From NCBI GenBank assembly GCA_964604465.1, contig CAZRYZ010000051.1:1-9964 (forward strand): a stretch of 9,964 bases of DNA, written 5' to 3'. The stretch's first letter is position 1. Each line of letters begins with the position of its first letter. The DNA is from Fluviibacter sp964604465 (GTDB taxonomy: Bacteria > Pseudomonadota > Gammaproteobacteria > Burkholderiales > Rhodocyclaceae). The position numbers were made by a program, and so were the translations under genes. The notes beneath the pieces were generated by a model, which was not told the DNA's origin, did not search any database, and saw nothing but the letters and a program-made list of their open reading frames with translations. Positions 1 through 5,857 of the stretch are shown in pieces.

Positions 1-2308
1 GGATCACGTCGGCATCCTGCTCGATGGCACCAGATTCGCGTAAGTCGCTCATCATGGGGCGTTTGTCAGTGCGCTCTTCCACCTTACGGGAGAGCTGTGA
101 GAGCGCAATGATGGGCACTTCAAGTTCGCGGGCGAGCGCTTTCAACGACCGGGAAATCTCAGACACTTCGGTGGCGCGGTTCTCACCCTGACGGGTGGTT
201 CCCATGAGCTGGATATAGTCGATGACGATCAGGCCGAGTTTGCCCACCTGCCGCTTGAGGCGGCGGGCACGCCCACGGAGGTCGGTTGGGTTCATTCCCC
301 CGGTTTCATCGATGTGCATGGGTGCTTCGTGCAGCTTGCCGAGCGCATACGTGAGGCGCGACCACTCGTCATCGGTCAGGCGGCCTGTACGAACCCGGTG
401 CGAATCCAGACGACCAATGGAGGCCAGCATCCGCATGGCCAGCTGCGTGCCGCCCATTTCCATGGAGAACACGGCCACGGGTAAACCGACGTCAACGGCC
501 ACGTATTCAGCGATGTTCAAAGCGAAGGCCGTGTTGTGGGTGACGACGTCGTTGTCTGTGATGTAAAGGCGGGTCGGATGACTGACCGAGATGCACTGGC
601 ACTCAGTCTGCCGCACGGGCTCGATGCTGACAAAGTTGGGGCGCTTCTCGCGTGACCAGGTCTCGGGCAGCCGGGTCACCTTCTCTGACAGCAGAAACAG
701 ACTGCGCGGCTCTGGATGGTTGATATGGCATACCCAAGCCGGCTTACCCGGCGTACGGGTGCCGTGTTTGTTCGTGAAATGCGGCTGCTTGGACGACACG
801 CTGCACCAGCCGCCCAGTGAGCGCACGATCTCGGCCACATCGTTGGCCATCTGTTGGCTAGCCGTGGATAGCCGCACACTGCCCCACTTTTCAACCCAGC
901 CATCGGTATCCAGCAGCCCGCGCAGCACATTCAAACGTACGTCTCTGTTGGCCTCTAGGTATAACCGGGGAATAAACTTGCTAGCACTGTCCTTACCCCA
1001 GAGACCCAGCCCGATCAGCGCTTCTTTGATTTCGTTCGGTTGCGAACCGGCCACCCCCGGCACATGACCACGATCCTCTCGCACGATGCGGTAGTCATAA
1101 TTGCCCGCATGCGTCACCGTCATGGCTTGCGGTAGCGAGGCATGAACTCGTTCGAGCATTTCTGCCGATGCGGTGGAGAATCGGAGAGAACCACCTGATA
1201 AGGCGCCATCACCCAGCAAGGCACCCAGCAACCAGGCATCGACCGGAAGTTCGTCGTGATGACCGAAATCGCCCGTATGTTGATCGATCCAGAGGCGGTT
1301 CTGATAACGCTTCTTGCCCAGCATGGCGATGAGCTTTTCGGTCTCTAGAACTCGCGGCGCATCCCAGTCACGGTACATGACGCGCCAGAGATGCTCGGCA
1401 CAGCATTCGGTACTTCTACCGTCGGAGAAGCTGACTTTATAGACCTGGCGTACACCCTGCGGATAGATACCGGTCACCATGGAGGGCTGGCCATCAACCG
1501 AGGCCAGCGCATCGCCAATTTGCAGATCCCCCATACGCTTCCAGCCGGTGCGCGTCCGCACCTGCGCATCCAACGGCTGGGCTTTACCCATACTCGGGCG
1601 TCCGGCAACGATGATCAAGTCACCCGGCTGCAAACCGGAGGTTTTGCTATCCAGATCGGTAAAGCCGGTTGGGACACCCGTGATATCAGAGGGATTGTCC
1701 CGGTCATGTAGCTCCTGAATACGATCGACCACCTGCGTCAGCAGCGGGTTAATGTGCACAAAGCCCTGTTGGCTCTTGGCACCCATTTCGGCAATAGCGA
1801 AGACTTTCTGCTCAGCGGTATCGAGCAGCTCCTTGGCATCCCGGCCCAGCGGGTTGAGGGCATCGGTGGCAATTTCATCGCCCGCTACGACCAGGTGGCG
1901 CAGCACGGCACGCTCACGCACGATTTCGGCATAACGGCGGATATTGGCGGCCGACGGCGTGTTGGCGGCAAGCTCACCCAGATACGCCAGACCGCCCGTG
2001 TCATCCGTCAGGCCAGCCTGTTCGATGGCCTCGGACACGGTGATCACGTCGGCGGGTTTGCCCCGCTCCAGCAGGCGACTCATCTGCTGGAAAATCAGTT
2101 TGTGTTCGCTGCGGTAAAAGTCGCTTTCAGAAATGAGATCCGTCACTCGATCGAGTGCTTCGTTATCCAGCAGCAGGCCACCGAGCACCGATTGTTCGGC
2201 TTCAATGGAGTGTGGCGGGACGCGGAGCTGGGCAATGGCGGGGTCGACCGACTTGGCCTGGCCGGCAAAATCACCCTTGCGCGGTGAACGGGAAAATTCT
2301 GAATTCAT
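1..2308 (-). CDS. dnaB: Replicative DNA helicase DnaB, interrupted by an in-frame intein (C-terminus beyond left edge)
   Basis: This is the ring-shaped 5'-3' replicative helicase that unwinds DNA at the fork and recruits primase. The frame is open from ATG 2308 to position 1 (769 codons, no stop). The N-extein is 242 residues (2308-1583) and begins much like gammaproteobacterial DnaB, with VPPHSIEAEQSVLGGLLLDN in the N-terminal domain. It ends in the Walker A sequence GRPSMGK. The C-extein (532-1) resumes with TAFALNIAEY and continues through FSMEMGG, the Walker B-like LIVIDYIQLM, and ALSQLSRKVEERTDKRP to RESGAIEQDADVI. The two exteins give 419 residues. About 40-50 residues of a usual ~460-residue DnaB lie outside the window. 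The gene follows rplI in the same direction, but a terminator lies between them. No Shine-Dalgarno sequence is visible before the ATG. Splicing should be required for activity, because the precursor has its P-loop Lys and Thr separated by 350 residues. Confidence 0.97.
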   Translation of the reverse strand, partial: MNSEFSRSPRKGDFAGQAKSVDPAIAQLRVPPHSIEAEQSVLGGLLLDNEALDRVTDLISESDFYRSEHKLIFQQMSRLLERGKPADVITVSEAIEQAGLTDDTGGLAYLGELAANTPSAANIRRYAEIVRERAVLRHLVVAGDEIATDALNPLGRDAKELLDTAEQKVFAIAEMGAKSQQGFVHINPLLTQVVDRIQELHDRDNPSDITGVPTGFTDLDSKTSGLQPGDLIIVAGRPSMGKAQPLDAQVRTRTGWKRMGDLQIGDALASVDGQPSMVTGIYPQGVRQVYKVSFSDGRSTECCAEHLWRVMYRDWDAPRVLETEKLIAMLGKKRYQNRLWIDQHTGDFGHHDELPVDAWLLGALLGDGALSGGSLRFSTASAEMLERVHASLPQAMTVTHAGNYDYRIVREDRGHVPGVAGSQPNEIKEALIGLGLWGKDSASKFIPRLYLEANRDVRLNVLRGLLDTDGWVEKWGSVRLSTASQQMANDVAEIVRSLGGWCSVSSKQPHFTNKHGTRTPGKPAWVCHINHPEPRSLFLLSEKVTRLPETWSREKRPNFVSIEPVRQTECQCISVSHPTRLYITDNDVVTHNTAFALNIAEYVAVDVGLPVAVFSMEMGGTQLAMRMLASIGRLDSHRVRTGRLTDDEWSRLTYALGKLHEAPMHIDETGGMNPTDLRGRARRLKRQVGKLGLIVIDYIQLMGTTRQGENRATEVSEISRSLKALARELEVPIIALSQLSRKVEERTDKRPMMSDLRESGAIEQDADVI
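533..1582 (-). mobile_element. Class 3 intein with LAGLIDADG homing endonuclease, inserted in the DnaB Walker A motif
   Basis: This is a 350-residue protein intron that should excise itself from DnaB and ligate the exteins as GRPSMGK-TAFA. Residue 1 is Ala. Block A has VRTRTGWKRMGDLQIGD (residues 8-24). Block B has TECCAEHLW (58-66), with His64 and Trp66. Block F has CQCISV (328-333), with Cys330 at position F:4. The end is DVVTHN (345-350), followed by +1 Thr, with Thr348 at G:5, penultimate His349 and terminal Asn350. Ala1 rules out a standard class 1 first step, and W66/C330/T348 match the WCT signature of class 3 inteins known from the mycobacteriophage Bethlehem DnaB intein. In that class the block F Cys attacks the N-terminal junction directly. 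Two LAGLIDADG motifs, LLGALLGDG (118-126, Asp125) and LRGLLDTDG (220-228, Asp227), both keep their acidic residue, so the endonuclease may be active. The frame has no stop. Junctions were placed from DnaB conservation and the terminal His-Asn. Confidence 0.95.
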
Positions 2309-2334
2309 AGCGTGTAATGATACCGACAAAAAGC

Positions 2335-2364
2335 AAAAAACCCGGCACGAGGCCGGGCTTTTCT
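2335..2364 (-). terminator. Intrinsic terminator of the rpsF-priB-rpsR-rplI operon
   Basis: On the minus strand a perfect 6-bp GC stem, CCCGGC / GCCGGG, with a CTCGT loop (2357-2341) is followed at once by a run of six T (2340-2335), then GCTTTTTG. An A-run before the stem could extend the pairing to the U-tract. It lies 17 nt past the rplI stop and 26 nt before the dnaB ATG. The + strand reading has a shorter, interrupted T-run (CTTTTCT), so the main direction is minus. Confidence 0.9.
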
Positions 2365-2381
2365 AACCGGAATAAACCCGA

Positions 2382-2831
2382 TTACTGGGCAGCAGCGATC
2401 GTGACAACGATGCCGACGACGACATCGGTATGCAGACCCACTTCCAGCGGGAATTCGCCGATGGTCTTGAGCGGGCCGGTCGGCATGCGAACGTCCGACT
2501 TGCTGATCGTGAAGCCCTTGGCTTCAAGTGCTTCAGCGATGTCGAAGTTGGTGACCGAGCCGAACAGGCGGCCATCAACACCAGCCTTACGGGCGATTTC
2601 GATGGTCAGACCGTTGAGCTTTTCGCCAATCGCCTGAGCGGCGCCCAGCTTTTCAGCAGCCAGCTTTTCGAGCTCGGCACGACGCTCGGCAAACTCAGCC
2701 AGGGCGGCCGTGGTGGCACGCTTGGCCTTGCCATTGGGGATCAGGAAGTTACGGGCGAAACCGTCCTTAACTTTAACGACATCACCCAGATTACCCAGGT
2801 TAACAACTTTTTCGAGAAGAATGATTTGCAT
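2382..2831 (-). CDS. rplI: 50S ribosomal protein L9
   Basis: This is a large-subunit protein at the base of the L1 stalk that helps maintain reading frame. The 149-residue length equals that of E. coli L9. The N-terminal rRNA-binding domain starts MQIILLEKVVNLGNLGD and includes FARNFLIPNGKA. A charged connecting helix (AEFAERRAELEKLAAEK) leads to the C-terminal domain with LFGSVTNFDIAEAL. I chose ATG 2831 because it gives the conserved family N-terminus. An in-frame GTG at 2840 overlaps the rpsR stop as GTGA and would add Met-Ile-Ala. Neither start has a strong Shine-Dalgarno, so translation is probably coupled to rpsR. It is the last gene before the operon terminator. Confidence 0.96.
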   Translation of the reverse strand: MQIILLEKVVNLGNLGDVVKVKDGFARNFLIPNGKAKRATTAALAEFAERRAELEKLAAEKLGAAQAIGEKLNGLTIEIARKAGVDGRLFGSVTNFDIAEALEAKGFTISKSDVRMPTGPLKTIGEFPLEVGLHTDVVVGIVVTIAAAQ

Positions 2832-2836
2832 CGCGA

Positions 2837-3124
2837 TCACCCGTTGTGGTTGTCAGTGAAGGGCAGCAGCGCCAGGAAGCGGGCACGCTTGATGGCCAGA
2901 CCGAGCTGACGCTGATAGCCCGCCTTGGTACCGGTCAGACGAGCCGGCATGATCTTGGCGTTTTCAGCGATGTAGTCTTTCAGAACGTCGACATCCTTGT
3001 AGTCGATCTGTTCAACTTTTTCTGCCGAGAAACGGCAGAACTTGCGGCGCTTGAAGAGGCCGCTGCCACGATTGCGCTTGTTGCGCTCGTCTTTCTTCTT
3101 GGTGTTGGTAGTACGTCCAACCAT
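2837..3124 (-). CDS. rpsR: 30S ribosomal protein S18
   Basis: This small-subunit platform protein pairs with S6 on 16S rRNA. The conserved core starts at LFKRRKFCRF and continues with VEQIDYKDVDVLKDYI, IMPARLTGTKAGYQRQL and AIKRARFLALLPFTD. The product is 95 residues against 75 in E. coli. The extra length is an Arg/Lys/Asn-rich N-terminal tail (MVGRTTNTKKKDERNKRNRG). ATG 3124 is supported by a GGAG Shine-Dalgarno (3136-3133) with 8-nt spacing, so the tail is probably translated. The gene lies 22 nt downstream of priB and its stop overlaps the possible GTG start of rplI. Confidence 0.96.
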   Translation of the reverse strand: MVGRTTNTKKKDERNKRNRGSGLFKRRKFCRFSAEKVEQIDYKDVDVLKDYIAENAKIMPARLTGTKAGYQRQLGLAIKRARFLALLPFTDNHNG

Positions 3125-3146
3125 GATGGTTACTCCGAGAAAATTT

Positions 3147-3452
3147 TTAGAATTCGAGGGTATCGAGGTGCAGAATCAGTTGACGGCTTTTAAGGCTTTT
3201 TGCGGCGAGGAAGCCGGTGGCCTTGAGCGAGGTGCCTATCGTTGCGGCGGCGAGCTGGTGAGCCAGGTTGCCAAGCGCTTTGACGGGGACTTCACAGGTG
3301 ACCTGGCGTTTCAGATCGGCTTCTTGTTGCTCGGAGTGGTGTCCTAGCGTTGCTTCCGTGACCGGAATGCCTGCCGGTGTATACCGGAGTGGCTGTACGC
3401 TGAGAACTTGCCCGCTGAGCTGAACCCGATTGATCTCCAGTGTCTGCGTCAA
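3147..3452 (-). CDS. priB: Primosomal replication protein N (PriB)
   Basis: PriB is an OB-fold single-strand DNA-binding protein of the PriA-PriB-DnaT replication-restart primosome. The sequence runs INRVQLSGQVLSVQPLRYTP, GIPVTEATLGHHSEQQEA, then VTCEVPVKALG and a final strand before LHLDTLEF. This parallels E. coli PriB (NRLVLSG, PSGIPHCQFVLEHRS, CQMPVIVSG). The position between rpsF and rpsR is diagnostic. There is no ATG start. TTG 3452 gives 101 residues, close to the 104 of E. coli PriB, and starts 31 nt after the rpsF stop. Another TTG at 3509 would overlap the end of rpsF by 26 nt and add a proline-rich tail. Neither has a good Shine-Dalgarno. Identity is firm but the start is not. Confidence 0.85.
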   Translation of the reverse strand: MTQTLEINRVQLSGQVLSVQPLRYTPAGIPVTEATLGHHSEQQEADLKRQVTCEVPVKALGNLAHQLAAATIGTSLKATGFLAAKSLKSRQLILHLDTLEF

Positions 3453-3483
3453 TGCTTCTAAGTCGTCAGATGAGGGATAAGGC

Positions 3484-3840
3484 TTAGGCGGGGGTTGCTT
3501 CTGCAGCAACCGGCTTGGCCTTGTCTTCCTTCATCATCGGCGACGGCTCGGTGATGGCGTGCTTCTGCTTCATCGTCAGGTGACGCAGAACGGCATCGTT
3601 GAACTTGAAGGCGTGCTCGAGTTCAGCCAGGGTTTCACCGTTACACTCGATGTTCATCAGAACGTAGTGGGCCTTGTGCACCTTGTTGATCGGGTAAGCC
3701 ATCTGGCGGCGGCCCCAGTCTTCCAGGCGGTGGATGACACCGTTCTGGCTGGTGATGAGCGTTTTGTAACGCTCGACCATCGCCGGCACCTGCTCGGACT
3801 GATCCGGGTGGACGATGAATACGATTTCGTAATTACGCAT
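3484..3840 (-). CDS. rpsF: 30S ribosomal protein S6
   Basis: S6 is the small-subunit protein that forms a heterodimer with S18 on the central domain of 16S rRNA. The 118-residue product begins MRNYEIVFIVHPDQSEQVP and contains EDWGRRQMAYPINKVHKAHY and NDAVLRHLTMK, the standard S6 ferredoxin-like fold sequence. The C-terminal tail (EDKAKPVAAEATPA) is charged and Ala/Pro-rich, as is common in this family. ATG 3840 is preceded by a strong AAAGGAG (3852-3846) with 5-nt spacing. It is the first gene of the ribosomal-protein/priB operon, behind its own promoter and a structured leader. Confidence 0.97.
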   Translation of the reverse strand: MRNYEIVFIVHPDQSEQVPAMVERYKTLITSQNGVIHRLEDWGRRQMAYPINKVHKAHYVLMNIECNGETLAELEHAFKFNDAVLRHLTMKQKHAITEPSPMMKEDKAKPVAAEATPA

Positions 3841-3861
3841 GTAGACTCCTTTTGGCTAATA

Positions 3862-3890
3862 CCCCCCGCCATGCGAATTTGCGGTGGGGC
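3862..3890 (-). promoter_or_regulatory. Hairpin in the rpsF leader, candidate S6:S18 autoregulatory site
   Basis: Between the predicted promoter and the rpsF Shine-Dalgarno, the minus-strand transcript can fold a GC-rich stem of CCCC(A)CC against GGCGGGG. An ACCGC segment sits on the 5' side, with an inner GC/GC pairing around AAATTC. Leaders of rpsF operons in many bacteria carry a hairpin with a conserved CCG that mimics the 16S rRNA site and is bound by the S6:S18 dimer. The position and the ACCG segment fit that idea. The exact match to the published consensus was not tested, so this is a candidate. Confidence 0.5.
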
Positions 3891-3907
3891 AAGGTGGAAA
3901 ACCCGAG

Positions 3908-3937
3908 ATTCTATAACAGAATCAATCAATAAGCCAA
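3908..3937 (-). promoter_or_regulatory. Predicted sigma-70 promoter for rpsF operon
   Basis: Minus strand: a -35-like TTGGCT (3937-3932), an 18-nt spacer and a -10-like TAGAAT (3913-3908, five of six consensus bases). It lies 67 nt upstream of the rpsF ATG and just downstream of the cysB stop, in an AT-rich patch. No clear terminator is seen between cysB and this promoter, so read-through from cysB is possible. Confidence 0.5.
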
Positions 3938-3963
3938 GCCCGCGTTCGCCTCGCCTCTGCGCG

Positions 3964-4923
3964 TTACAACCAGTCCGATTCACTGGCGTTTCGGTTGCCG
4001 TTCTGCAAGGCTTGCTGCACCACGTTCCGGGTCAGGTCTGGCGCAAAATCCTCAATGAAATCATATTCATACCGGCGCAAAAGCGCGCCACGCCGGATAC
4101 CGACATAGGTGGTATTGGCCGGAAAGAGATGGCGCGCTTCGATGAGCCGCAAGCCGGCCGCTGCATCACGCTGGGTGTCGAATGCATGTTCGGCGATGAT
4201 GCCCACGCCCATCCCTACCCCAACGTAGGTTTTGATCACGTCGGCGTCGAGCGCATCGAGCACGATACGGGGCACCAGGCCCTGGCGCTCGAAGAGGCTG
4301 TCGAGACGGATCCGCCCGGCCACGCCGCGCACATAGGTGATGATGGGGTAGATCGCCAAATCGGCCAGGCTGATGTCTTTGCACCCCAGGAGCGGGTGTC
4401 CTTCGGGGACGACCAGGGCATGGTGCCACTGCCGGCACGGCAACGCAACAATGCCGGGGGCGTCCTTGAGCGATTCGGTGGCAATGGCCAGATCGGCATC
4501 GCCCCGCATCAGCCATTCGGCAAACTGATCCGGCATGCCCTGATGCAGGGTGAGGGTGACATCGGGGTAGCGCTCGCGGAAGTGGGTCACCGCACCGGGC
4601 AAGGCATAGCGTGCCTGGGTATGGGTGGTGGCGATCACCAGCGCGCCCTGCTGGCCATGCGTGTAATCGTCGACATAGCGCTTGAGGTTATCGGCCTCGG
4701 CCAGAATGCGCCGGGCATGCGTCAGAACCTGGGCGCCGGCTTCAGTGACGCCGGTCAGCCGCTTGCCCACCCGCTCGAAAAGGATGACCCCGAGGTCATT
4801 TTCAAGCTGCTTGATCTGCTTGGAGACGCCGGGTTGCGAGGTAAAGAGGGCCTCGGCAGCTTCCGACACATTGAAACCACGCTGGGCGACTTCAACCAGA
4901 TAACGAAGTTGTTGCAGGGTCAT
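3964..4923 (-). CDS. cysB: LysR-family transcriptional regulator CysB
   Basis: CysB is the regulator of sulfate assimilation and cysteine synthesis, responding to N-acetylserine/O-acetylserine in the known enterobacterial case. The 319-residue product opens MTLQQLRYLVEVAQRGFNVS, and its winged helix-turn-helix includes AAEALFTSQPGVSKQIKQLE (residues 22-41). The co-inducer domain has IATTHTQARYALP, placing Thr100, Thr102 and Gln103 at the same numbers as the E. coli CysB ligand-contact residues. DADVIKTYVGVGMGVGIIA and the YDFIEDFAP-LTR ending are also typical. ATG 4923 was chosen over ATG 4944 because GGAAGGGG (4939-4932) sits 8 nt before it and because it restores the family N-terminus. The gene diverges from the permease and sulfite-reductase cluster, which it presumably controls. 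Cbl is a close paralogue, but the cys context favours CysB. Confidence 0.93.
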   Translation of the reverse strand: MTLQQLRYLVEVAQRGFNVSEAAEALFTSQPGVSKQIKQLENDLGVILFERVGKRLTGVTEAGAQVLTHARRILAEADNLKRYVDDYTHGQQGALVIATTHTQARYALPGAVTHFRERYPDVTLTLHQGMPDQFAEWLMRGDADLAIATESLKDAPGIVALPCRQWHHALVVPEGHPLLGCKDISLADLAIYPIITYVRGVAGRIRLDSLFERQGLVPRIVLDALDADVIKTYVGVGMGVGIIAEHAFDTQRDAAAGLRLIEARHLFPANTTYVGIRRGALLRRYEYDFIEDFAPDLTRNVVQQALQNGNRNASESDWL

Positions 4924-4931
4924 GGCGGGCA

Positions 4932-4939
4932 CCCCTTCC
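4932..4939 (-). promoter_or_regulatory. Shine-Dalgarno that decides the cysB start
   Basis: GGAAGGGG on the minus strand ends 8 nt before ATG 4923. The upstream in-frame ATG at 4944 has no comparable site, so the shorter CysB is preferred. Confidence 0.75.
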
Positions 4940-4948
4940 ATCATTCCA

Positions 4949-4986
4949 TTAAGTTATAGCATTCTAACCATATATTCTTTTAAGTT
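4949..4986. promoter_or_regulatory. Candidate CysB operator region with nested direct repeats in the divergent spacer
   Basis: The spacer between cysB and the permease gene (4924-5039) is AT-rich and contains TTAAGTT at 4949-4955 and again at 4980-4986, 31 bp apart. Two ATTCT copies lie between them at 4961-4965 and 4974-4978, 13 bp apart. On the minus strand a -10-like TATAAC (4958-4953) overlaps the first repeat, a position where a bound regulator could repress cysB. LysR regulators commonly bind such divergent spacers and CysB is known to autoregulate. The assignment to CysB is inference. Confidence 0.4.
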
Positions 4987-5039
4987 GGGTTGACCGCTGA
5001 TAGGATGGCGCCCTTGATGAATATATTGCAGCGCAGCTA

Positions 5040-5813
5040 ATGGATTTTTTGTACACCGCTTCGGGATTTATTGTGGGGCTCATCGTCGGCATGACCGGCG
5101 TGGGCGGCGGTTCGCTCATGACACCGCTTTTGGTGCTCATGTTTGGTGTGGCTCCGGCCACCGCCGTTGGGACAGACCTGCTTTATGCGGCACTCACCAA
5201 GGCGGGTGGCACCGTGGCCCATGGCCGCAAAGGCCATGTGGACTGGCTCATCGTCGGCCGCCTGGGCGCTGGCAGCATTCCGTCGGCCGCCATCACGCTT
5301 TATGTACTGGCTCAGTTACCGGGACACGGCAAGGAAGTCGGGCAAATCATGGCAGTCGCGCTGGGCTTCGCGCTGTTTCTGACTGCCGGCGCCATCTTTC
5401 TGCGAGAGAAACTCCTACGCTATGCCCGCCGACATGAAGATTCATATATTCAGCGTCACGTGGGACCGATCACCGTGCTGGTTGGTGTTGTGCTGGGCGT
5501 GCTCGTCACGATCTCATCCGTGGGCGCCGGTGCGCTCGGCGTGACTGCCCTTTTCTTCCTGTACCCGCGCCTGGGGACACTGCGTATTGTGGCGAGCGAC
5601 ATTGCGCATGCGGTGCCACTGACTGCCGTTGCCGGGATGGGGCACTGGTATCTCGGCAGCGTTGACTTCAGCCTGCTGGGTGCTCTGCTTCTTGGTTCAC
5701 TGCCAGGCATCTGGATCGGCAGCCATATCGCCAGCAAAGTCCCGGAAAAGTTTCTGCGTAGCCTACTAGCTACGATGCTTATTATCATCGGCACCAAGCT
5801 GGTGATGTCCTGA
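5040..5813 (+). CDS. TauE/SafE (TSUP) family membrane permease, probable sulfur oxyanion transporter
   Basis: This is an integral membrane protein of 257 residues, the normal size for the family, with about eight hydrophobic segments. The two halves show the internal duplication of the family: GMTGVGGGSLMTPLLVL (about 17-33) with VGTDLLYAALTKAGG pairs with TISSVGAGALGVTALFFLYP (about 158-177) with ASDIAHAVPLTAVAG. Family members move sulfite, sulfoacetate and other sulfur-containing organic or inorganic anions. The substrate cannot be read from the sequence. It starts the plus-strand cys cluster, divergent from cysB and 44 nt before cysI, so sulfate/thiosulfate import or sulfite export are the likely roles. 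No clear Shine-Dalgarno precedes ATG 5040. The Met fits the start of the first membrane segment. Confidence 0.88.
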   Translation: MDFLYTASGFIVGLIVGMTGVGGGSLMTPLLVLMFGVAPATAVGTDLLYAALTKAGGTVAHGRKGHVDWLIVGRLGAGSIPSAAITLYVLAQLPGHGKEVGQIMAVALGFALFLTAGAIFLREKLLRYARRHEDSYIQRHVGPITVLVGVVLGVLVTISSVGAGALGVTALFFLYPRLGTLRIVASDIAHAVPLTAVAGMGHWYLGSVDFSLLGALLLGSLPGIWIGSHIASKVPEKFLRSLLATMLIIIGTKLVMS

Positions 5814-5857
5814 GTTCATTTAACCTACGACGTCAATTTAGCGTTTAGAGATCTGAC

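Noticed and set aside
3..41. Possible second intein site in DnaB (RESGAIEQD region)
   Set aside because: Other DnaB inteins, such as that of Synechocystis, interrupt this motif. Here it is continuous, and the residue after Gly is Ala, so no intein is present.
591..1067. Plus-strand 158-codon open frame inside the intein region
   Set aside because: It is antisense to the intein, whose frame is open throughout and carries both splicing and LAGLIDADG motifs.
2846..3193. Plus-strand open frame across rpsR
   Set aside because: It is a shadow of rpsR, which has clear S18 identity and a ribosome site on the minus strand.
3891..3963. Possible terminator after cysB
   Set aside because: No stem followed by a T-run is present on the minus strand after the cysB stop. 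The AT-rich part reads better as the rpsF promoter.
3559..4959. Plus-strand 466-codon open frame
   Set aside because: It lies antisense to cysB and part of rpsF, both of which are unmistakable by homology. Its translation resembles no known family and long antisense frames are common at this base composition.
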